Assembly: GCA_934613185.1 (NCBI GenBank)
Contig: CAKTSO010000056.1
Span: forward strand, 1-10,783
Source: an uncultured Clostridia bacterium
Lineage (GTDB): Bacteria > Bacillota > Clostridia > Christensenellales > Maliibacteriaceae
Direction of reading: 5' to 3'
Length of the DNA stretch: 10,783 nucleotides
Shown: piece after piece, positions 6,858-10,783 of the stretch
How positions within the stretch are numbered: the first letter of the stretch is position 1
How the letters are laid out: each line of letters starts with the position of its first letter
Program-made: the position numbers and the translations under genes
The notes under the pieces: generated by a model
Databases searched by the model: none
The model's input: only the letters and a program-made list of their open reading frames with translations
Told to the model about the DNA's origin: nothing

Positions 6858-7919
6858 TTATTCCCCCTTTGCCTCTTTGGCTTCGTGACGCGTCAGTTTG
6901 CCGCGCAGAACCGCCCAGAAGCGCTTTGCGCCCTCGGTGTTCGTGGCGAGCATGACGCAGATCAGCACGATCGCGTACACGAGCATGCGGTAATCCGCGA
7001 ACTCACGCAGCAGTTCGGGCAGGATCGTCAGCACTGCGGCGGCGATGATCGAGCCGCGGATGTTGCCGAGGCCGCCCAGGACGACGAAGACCAGCACGAG
7101 GATGGACGTATTGAAATTGAACTTCGTAGCGACGACCGTGGAATAGTTCATCGCGTACAGCGCGCCCGCCGCGCCCGCAAGAGACGCGGAGATGACAAAG
7201 GCCATCAGCTTATAGCGCGTGATCGGAATGCCGACGGACTCGGCGGCGATCACGTTGTCGCGGATCGCCATGACCGCGCGGCCGGTGCGGGAATTGATCA
7301 GGTTCAGCACCACGATCAAGCAGATCATCACGAGCACGAAGCCGGCGGTAAACGTGGAAAGCTTTGTGACGCCGACGGCGCCCATCGGCCCGTTCAAAAT
7401 GACTTTTCCGTCAGCTGCCATGCCCATGGACTCGGCGTTGGTCACGCTCAGGTGAAGGCCTTTTGCGTCAATGCCAACATACAGGCAGTTGATGATGTTC
7501 TTGATAATCTCGCCGAAGGCCAGCGTGACGATGGCAAGATAGTCGCCGCGAAGGCGAAGAACCGGCACACCGACGATAACACCGAAAACCGCCGCGAAGA
7601 ACGCACCGACGATCATGGCAATCGCAAGTCGAAGGCCGCCAGAGGGGATCGCGTTCGAAAGCGCCATCGCCGTGATGACGCCGGTGAACGCGCCGACGCT
7701 CATGAAGCTGGCATGCCCCAGCGAAAGTTCGCCCAGCACGCCGACGGTCAGGTTCAGCGAAACGGCCATGACGATGTACGCGCAGATCGGAACAAGCTGA
7801 CCGGACATGGCGCTTGAAATCTTGCCGCCGGAGACCAGAGTCTGAAGGATGACATAGGCCGCGATCACGATCAGATACGTCAACCCATTGCCGCGCAGGT
7901 ATTTCCAAAACTTTTTCAT
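6858..7919 (-). CDS. livM: LivM-type permease, operon B
   Basis: This 353-residue membrane protein is half of the channel of importer B. The start MKKFWKYLR is basic and is followed by about nine to ten hydrophobic segments. Family motifs are ELSLGHASFMSVGAF, LRGDYLAIVTLAFGEIIK and the coupling loop GRAVMAIRDNVIAAESVGI, then VVLGGLGNIRGS near the C-terminus. The C-terminal tail is charged (RHEAKEAKGE). The ATG at 7919 follows the livH-B stop by 22 bases; the ribosome site is ambiguous, either GAAGG only four bases away or AAGGGGG about 13 away, the weakest in the window. Family assignment is firm. Substrate is unknown. Confidence 0.92.
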   Translation of the reverse strand: MKKFWKYLRGNGLTYLIVIAAYVILQTLVSGGKISSAMSGQLVPICAYIVMAVSLNLTVGVLGELSLGHASFMSVGAFTGVITAMALSNAIPSGGLRLAIAMIVGAFFAAVFGVIVGVPVLRLRGDYLAIVTLAFGEIIKNIINCLYVGIDAKGLHLSVTNAESMGMAADGKVILNGPMGAVGVTKLSTFTAGFVLVMICLIVVLNLINSRTGRAVMAIRDNVIAAESVGIPITRYKLMAFVISASLAGAAGALYAMNYSTVVATKFNFNTSILVLVFVVLGGLGNIRGSIIAAAVLTILPELLREFADYRMLVYAIVLICVMLATNTEGAKRFWAVLRGKLTRHEAKEAKGE

Positions 7920-7941
7920 GATGCCTTCAACGCCCCCTTGA

Positions 7942-8823
7942 TTAGACTTTCTCGCGGACCTGCTTGCCCAGAAGGCCGGCAGGCTTGACCAGCAGGACGA
8001 TGATCAGCACGGCGAACACGATCGCATCGGAAAGCTGCGTGGAGACGTAAGCTTTGGCGAAGATCTCGATGATGCCGAGCAGAATGCCGCCGAGCATCGC
8101 GCCCGGAATGGAACCGATGCCGCCGAAGACCGCCGCGGTGAAAGCCTTGATGCCGGGAAGAGACCCCGTCGTGGGCATGAGGTTCGGATAGCTCGAGCAA
8201 AGCAGGACGCCCGCGATGGCCGCCAGAGCGGAACCGATGGCGAACGTAACGGAGATCGTTGCGTTGACGTTGATGCCCATCAGCTGCGCCGCGCCCTTAT
8301 CTTCCGAAACGGCGCGCATGGCCTTGCCCATTTTGGTCTTCTGAATAAAGAGCGTCAGCGCGATCATGATAACGACGCAGGAGACGATCGTCACGAGCGC
8401 CTCGCCGCTGATATGCAGCTGGCCGCCGAAGAAACTCACGCCGCCAAAGGAAACAACGGACGGGAAGACCTTCGTGGCGGAACCCCAGATCAGAAGCGCC
8501 GCGTTCTGGAGGAAATAGCTGACGCCGATCGCCGTGATCAGCACCGCCAAAGACGCCGCGTTTCGCAGCGGCTTATACGCCAGACGCTCAATGATAATGC
8601 CAAGCAGCGTGCAGACCGCCATCGCAATGACGATCGAAACGATCGCCGGCAGTTTCAGATAAGACGTCACGCAATAGGAAACGTACGCGCCGACCATGAT
8701 GATGTCGCCATGCGCAAAGTTCAGCATCTTGGCGATACCGTACACCATCGTGTAACCCAGCGCAATGATCGCGTAGACGCTTCCCAGACTGACGCCGCTG
8801 ATCAGGTAGGTGAGAAATGTCAT
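7942..8823 (-). CDS. livH: LivH-type permease, operon B
   Basis: This 293-residue membrane protein is the LivH half of channel B. It has about eight hydrophobic segments and the motifs GYTMVYGIAKMLNFAHGD, ERLAYKPLR, MRAVSEDKGAAQLMGIN and AVFGGIGSIPGA. I chose the ATG at 8823 (MTFLTYLISG) because AAGGAG lies nine bases upstream and the protein then lines up with livH-A; an in-frame ATG at 8868 would add 15 residues that run through that ribosome site. The gene lies 311 bases after livK-B, behind a terminator hairpin, and has its own promoter candidate at 8936-8908. It opens the livHMGF-B block. Confidence 0.93.
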   Translation of the reverse strand: MTFLTYLISGVSLGSVYAIIALGYTMVYGIAKMLNFAHGDIIMVGAYVSYCVTSYLKLPAIVSIVIAMAVCTLLGIIIERLAYKPLRNAASLAVLITAIGVSYFLQNAALLIWGSATKVFPSVVSFGGVSFFGGQLHISGEALVTIVSCVVIMIALTLFIQKTKMGKAMRAVSEDKGAAQLMGINVNATISVTFAIGSALAAIAGVLLCSSYPNLMPTTGSLPGIKAFTAAVFGGIGSIPGAMLGGILLGIIEIFAKAYVSTQLSDAIVFAVLIIVLLVKPAGLLGKQVREKV

Positions 8824-8832
8824 AACCCGCAA

Positions 8833-8838
8833 CTCCTT
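8833..8838 (-). promoter_or_regulatory. Ribosome binding site deciding the livH-B start
   Basis: AAGGAG on the minus strand, nine bases before the ATG at 8823. It lies within the longer frame from 8868, which argues against that longer start. Confidence 0.75.
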
Positions 8839-8869
8839 CTTTCCCAGGTAAAACTTAAAAAGATTCAAA

Positions 8870-8899
8870 GCGTTTCCTAAAGTGTTTTATAAGAAACGC
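8870..8899 (-). repeat. Stem-loop at the predicted 5' end of the livH-B transcript
   Basis: On the minus strand GCGTTTC (8899-8893) and GAAACGC (8876-8870) form a perfect 7-bp stem with a 16-base loop. With the -10 box at 8913-8908, transcription should start near 8901, so the stem would form almost at the 5' end of the mRNA. There is no T-run, so it is not a terminator; mRNA protection or a binding site is possible. Confidence 0.45.
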
Positions 8900-8901
8900 C
8901 G

Positions 8902-8915
8902 CCTACTATAATAGG
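8902..8915. promoter_or_regulatory. 14-bp near-palindrome over the livH-B -10 box
   Basis: CCTACTATAATAGG on the plus strand matches its reverse complement at 12 of 14 positions (symmetrical mismatches at positions 5 and 10). It covers the -10 hexamer, a plausible operator position, though any -10 box is partly self-complementary. Confidence 0.35.
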
Positions 8916-8936
8916 ATAAAAAGGGGCAAAATACAA
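8908..8936 (-). promoter_or_regulatory. Candidate internal promoter for livHMGF-B
   Basis: The minus strand has TTGTAT (8936-8931, three of six consensus) and TATTAT (8913-8908, five of six) 17 bases apart. It lies after the livK-B terminator and about 85 bases before livH-B. It would let the transporter genes be expressed apart from the binding protein. Of the 311-base gap 8824-9134, the part between this promoter and the terminator (8937-9029) shows no gene or clear signal. Confidence 0.55.
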
Positions 8937-9029
8937 GCACTTCCCCCTCGTTTTTCACCCGATTCGGCACTTTATTTCTTTAAAGAGCCAAATCACCGTA
9001 TCCTTGCGAACAACCGAGTCGAAAATCAG

Positions 9030-9069
9030 AAAAAAGAAAGGGACTGCCGCAATTCGCGGCAGCCCCTTT
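9030..9069 (-). terminator. Intrinsic terminator between livK-B and livH-B
   Basis: On the minus strand AAAGGG plus CTGCCGC pairs with GCGGCAG plus CCCTTT around a five-base loop, with one internal mismatch (9063 opposite 9043). It is followed by C and six T residues at 9035-9030. It begins 65 bases after the livK-B stop. The stem is strong, so it should stop most transcripts of livK-B; transporter genes beyond it probably rely on the promoter at 8936-8908 or on read-through. Confidence 0.85.
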
Positions 9070-9134
9070 GCATTGCCTTAATCAAAAGCTTCGGCTCTTT
9101 GTTTCAAAAACCGTGGCTTTTATCGTTTGGTAAC

Positions 9135-10424
9135 TTATTCCTTCTCGCTGGCAGCGGGTTCTTCCGTCGCAGTACCCTCGGCAGGCGCTTCTTCGGAAGC
9201 GGCGGGTTCTTCGGCAGCCGTATCGTTCTCAGCGCCGACGTACACGCCGTCCTTGATGACGACAGCCGTGGGAGCCTTGGAAACCTCGCCGTTGGCGTTC
9301 CAGGTCATGCCGGTACCGGTCAGACCGTCGACGCTGAGCTCGGGCATCACGGCAACGAGCGCCTCGCAGATATCCTGCGCGGACATATCGGCCGTCACGC
9401 CGGCCTTTTCAATCGCCGCATAGATGGTGTAAACCGCGTCGTAAGCATCCGCCGCAAACTGGTTGGGCGTCTCGCCGTCGGTGCGGCTCTCGTACTCGGC
9501 GACAAAGTTCTTGGTCAGCTCATCCTGCGCATCGGCGGAGAAGGGAGTCAGAAGCATAACACCCTCGGCAAGCTTCGCATCGAAGCCCTCGAGCGCAAGG
9601 ATGCCGTCCATGCCGTCGACACCGAAGAAGACGGGCTTGTAACCCATGGTGTTGGCCTGCGTCAGGATCATGGAAGCGGGTTCGCAGTAGATGGGCAGGA
9701 ACACAAGTTCCGCACCGGCCTTCTTGGCTTCGTTGAGCTGGACGCTGAAGTCGTTCGCGGTCTCGGCGGTAAACGTCGTGGCGCTGACGATCTCAAGGCC
9801 CTCTTTCTCAGCCTCTGCGACAAAGGTGTTGTAGATGCCGGTGGAGTACGCATCGTCGTTGCGGTAGATCACAGCGATCTTGGTCGCAAGTTTGTTCTCG
9901 GCGATGTACTGCGCGGAAGCGGTGCCCTGGTTGGGGTCGGTAAAGCAGACCTGGAAGACGTTGTCCTTGCCGTCAACGACGTCGGTCGAAGAGGCGGAGG
10001 GGGTCAGCTGGAAGATACGGTCGGCATAGCTTTCGGCGGAAACCGCGATGCAGGGGGTCGTGGTGACGGAACCGATCAGAGCCTGCATGCCCCAGTCCTT
10101 CAGGTTGTTATAAGCATTGACGGATTTTTCGGCATCATGCTCGTCATCCTGGAAGTTCAGTTCAAACTGAATGTCGCCGCCCTTGGCATTGATCTCGTCG
10201 ACCGCGATCTCGGCGCCGACTTTGACTGCGGTGCCGTAAACGGCCGCGCCGCCGGTCAGCGGCCCGATGCCGCCGAGTTTGAAAACGGTCGCAGACGCAT
10301 TCGCGTCAGTCTGGGTCTCGGAAGCCTGCGCGTCAGCATCTTTGCCATCGCTGCCGCAAGCCGCCATGAGCGACATGCACATCACCAGAGCAAGGATCAG
10401 TGCAAGCACACGGAACTTTTTCAT
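9135..10424 (-). CDS. livK: Periplasmic-binding-type lipoprotein, LivK family, operon B
   Basis: This 429-residue substrate-binding lipoprotein serves importer B. The signal peptide (MKKFRVLALILALVMCMS) ends in the lipobox MAAC with C23, followed by a linker of about 25 Asp/Ala/Thr/Ser-rich residues. The LIV-BP-like fold then begins FKLGGIGPLTGGAAVYG, with family segments FQDDEHDAEKSVNAYN, GSVTTTPC, LTPSASSTD and VCFTDPNQG. After the fold an acidic, low-complexity tail of 33 residues (397-429) holds EEPAASE twice; this is unusual. I chose the ATG at 10424 because GGGAGG lies nine bases upstream and the signal peptide begins there; the longer frame to 10535 runs back through the promoter. Similarity to livK-A is low, so the ligands may differ. 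Ligand identity is inferred only as an amino acid or related small solute. Confidence 0.9.
   Translation of the reverse strand: MKKFRVLALILALVMCMSLMAACGSDGKDADAQASETQTDANASATVFKLGGIGPLTGGAAVYGTAVKVGAEIAVDEINAKGGDIQFELNFQDDEHDAEKSVNAYNNLKDWGMQALIGSVTTTPCIAVSAESYADRIFQLTPSASSTDVVDGKDNVFQVCFTDPNQGTASAQYIAENKLATKIAVIYRNDDAYSTGIYNTFVAEAEKEGLEIVSATTFTAETANDFSVQLNEAKKAGAELVFLPIYCEPASMILTQANTMGYKPVFFGVDGMDGILALEGFDAKLAEGVMLLTPFSADAQDELTKNFVAEYESRTDGETPNQFAADAYDAVYTIYAAIEKAGVTADMSAQDICEALVAVMPELSVDGLTGTGMTWNANGEVSKAPTAVVIKDGVYVGAENDTAAEEPAASEEAPAEGTATEEPAASEKE
9138..9236 (-). repeat. Region coding the acidic repeated C-terminal tail of LivK-B
   Basis: Residues 397-429 are almost only Glu, Ala, Pro, Ser and Thr. 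EEPAASE occurs at 405-411 (bases 9212-9192) and 421-427 (9164-9144), with related DNA sequence, so a short internal duplication is likely. Livk-A has no such tail. Confidence 0.7.
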
Positions 10425-10433
10425 TGTTCTTAT

Positions 10434-10439
10434 CCTCCC
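10434..10439 (-). promoter_or_regulatory. Ribosome binding site deciding the livK-B start
   Basis: GGGAGG on the minus strand, nine bases before the ATG at 10424. It fixes the start at the lipoprotein signal peptide. Confidence 0.85.
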
Positions 10440-10449
10440 ATCAATTCTC

Positions 10450-10474
10450 TTCGGAAGATCTTCACCCTTCCGAA
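10450..10474 (-). repeat. Stem-loop at the predicted 5' end of the livK-B transcript
   Basis: TTCGGAAG (minus 10474-10467) and CTTCCGAA (10457-10450) form a perfect 8-bp stem with a nine-base loop. The sequence GAAGATCTTC at 10454-10463 is also a full palindrome and offers a competing fold. The predicted transcript start is near 10476, so the stem would form at the very 5' end. It lies about 10 bases ahead of the ribosome site and is not followed by a T-run. Confidence 0.5.
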
Positions 10475-10482
10475 TGGATGCA

Positions 10483-10511
10483 AGTATACAACCATCCGCC
10501 CTGCTTGTCAA
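10483..10511 (-). promoter_or_regulatory. Strong promoter of livK-B
   Basis: The minus strand shows a perfect TTGACA (10511-10506), a 17-base spacer, and TATACT (10488-10483, five of six). This is the strongest sigma-70/sigma-A type promoter in the window. Transcription should start near 10476, giving a leader of about 52 bases before livK-B. Confidence 0.8.
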
Positions 10512-10555
10512 TTTCCTTTTTACGTTTTTGTTCATGTTTTTTCATCCGGTTGTAT
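10486..10555. repeat. Separated 8-bp inverted repeat around the livK-B promoter
   Basis: ATACAACC at 10486-10493 overlaps the -10 box and its complement GGTTGTAT lies at 10548-10555. The centres are 62 bases apart, about six helical turns. An 8-base pair of this kind can arise by chance in a gap of this size. Confidence 0.25.
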
Positions 10556-10625
10556 GGGAAATTGTAACGATTTTTCAAACAAAACGTTGTTTCACATAGA
10601 ATTTGAAATTTTTTCATCTTTCTTG

Positions 10626-10642
10626 CGTGCTCATTATGCACG
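10626..10642. repeat. Small palindrome at the distal promoter start site
   Basis: CGTGC and GCACG flank seven bases. It lies just after the -10 box of the promoter at 10673-10644 and spans its expected start near 10637. It could be an operator or the 5' stem of that transcript. Confidence 0.3.
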
Positions 10643-10643
10643 A

Positions 10644-10673
10644 ACTATACACCTTATATGCACCCGGTGTCAA
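10644..10673 (-). promoter_or_regulatory. Second, distal promoter upstream of livK-B
   Basis: A perfect TTGACA (10673-10668) and TATAGT (10649-10644, five of six) are 18 bases apart on the minus strand. The start would be near 10637, about 213 bases before livK-B. No supported gene lies between, so it is either a second operon B promoter or the start of a short untranslated RNA. The 359-base gap 10425-10783 otherwise holds only the palindromes listed. Confidence 0.55.
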
Positions 10674-10722
10674 TATACTCCGCATCGCCGCCCGCAGCTT
10701 TCGGCTTTTGCGTGCGGTTTCG

Positions 10723-10739
10723 CATAACGGCCCGTTATG
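10723..10739. repeat. 7-bp perfect inverted repeat (CATAACG/CGTTATG)
   Basis: CATAACG and CGTTATG are separated by three bases, a compact dyad of the size typical for a dimeric regulator. It lies about 50 bases upstream of the distal promoter. Confidence 0.4.
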
Positions 10740-10760
10740 TACGCCTGTACGGCCGCATCA

Positions 10761-10782
10761 TTTTCGCGGCACGCCGCGAAAA
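10761..10782. repeat. 10-bp perfect inverted repeat at the window edge
   Basis: TTTTCGCGGC and GCCGCGAAAA are separated by two bases. On both strands the T residues precede and the A residues follow the GC stem, the reverse of a terminator. It could be a binding site or part of a structure cut by the window end. Confidence 0.4.
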
Positions 10783-10783
10783 A

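Noticed and set aside
10462..10617. A 51-codon minus-strand open frame (MKKFQILCETTF...) upstream of livK-B
   Set aside because: It has no convincing ribosome site, runs through the strong livK-B promoter and has AT-rich composition as expected of non-coding DNA. It is conceivable only if the distal promoter makes a translated leader.
113..10727. Long plus-strand open frames opposite the liv genes, up to 608 codons (for example 5991-7817, 9099-10727, 3850-5130)
   Set aside because: They lie antisense to clearly recognisable genes, are rich in Arg, His, Asp, Gln and Ala in the manner of GC-rich complement strands, lack family motifs and lack good ribosome sites.
10761..10782. Perfect GC stem at the right edge as a terminator
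   Set aside because: On both strands the T residues come before and the A residues after the stem, so no T-run follows it.
10425..10783. CodY box, T-box or leucine-type attenuator leader for operon B
   Set aside because: No sequence close to AATTTTCWGAAAATT, no T-box-like fold, and no leader peptide with runs of Leu, Ile or Val were found by eye. A motif scan could overturn this.
1..10783. Mobile elements, CRISPR, tRNA or rRNA genes, phage or defence genes
   Set aside because: No terminal repeats, spaced repeats, tRNA-like folds or other protein families were seen. The window is almost wholly filled by ordinary transporter genes.

Overview
The window holds two complete, same-direction operons for branched-chain amino acid (LIV/HAAT) type ABC importers, lying head to tail on the minus strand, plus the first codons of an unrelated downstream gene. 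Each operon has the order livK-livH-livM-livG-livF: a lipoprotein substrate-binding protein, two permeases and two ATPases. No other genes, mobile elements, RNA genes or CRISPR arrays are supported. The coding sequence is GC-rich, Shine-Dalgarno sites are strong (GGGAGG, AAGGAG, GGAGG), promoters are of sigma-70/sigma-A type, and both binding proteins carry MKK...lipobox-Cys signal peptides. This points to a GC-rich member of the Clostridia (Bacillota), perhaps a gut or anaerobic species. That placement is inferred from general style, not from a marker gene.

Layout, in the direction of transcription (high to low coordinates). 10425-10783 is a regulatory region with two promoter candidates and several palindromes. 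Operon B follows: livK-B (10424-9135), a hairpin terminator (9069-9030), an internal promoter candidate (8936-8908), then livH-B, livM-B, livG-B and livF-B, which are tightly packed down to 5309. 5098-5308 is a short promoter region with an AT-rich palindrome and a 14-base direct repeat. Operon A follows: livK-A (5097-3907), a hairpin terminator (3872-3828), then livH-A, livM-A, livG-A and livF-A down to 215, overlapping by 1-4 bases or separated by 5. A strong intrinsic terminator (204-169) ends operon A. A new promoter and ribosome site then start an unidentified gene that leaves the window at base 1.

Function. In each system the lipoprotein captures a solute outside the membrane and delivers it to the LivH-LivM channel, and LivG and LivF hydrolyse ATP to drive import. 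The permeases and ATPases of A and B are clearly paralogous (by eye roughly half of LivF residues match). The two binding proteins resemble each other far less, so the systems probably take different ligands. Leucine, isoleucine or valine is the default guess, but this family also moves other amino acids, amides and urea, and the sequence does not settle it.

The most interesting points are regulatory. In both operons a terminator separates the binding-protein gene from the transporter genes, and only operon B has an evident second promoter after it. Predicted transcript starts in operon B coincide with stem-loops. The window shows no sign of a novel system; the content is a duplicated, well-known transporter with some unusual details.
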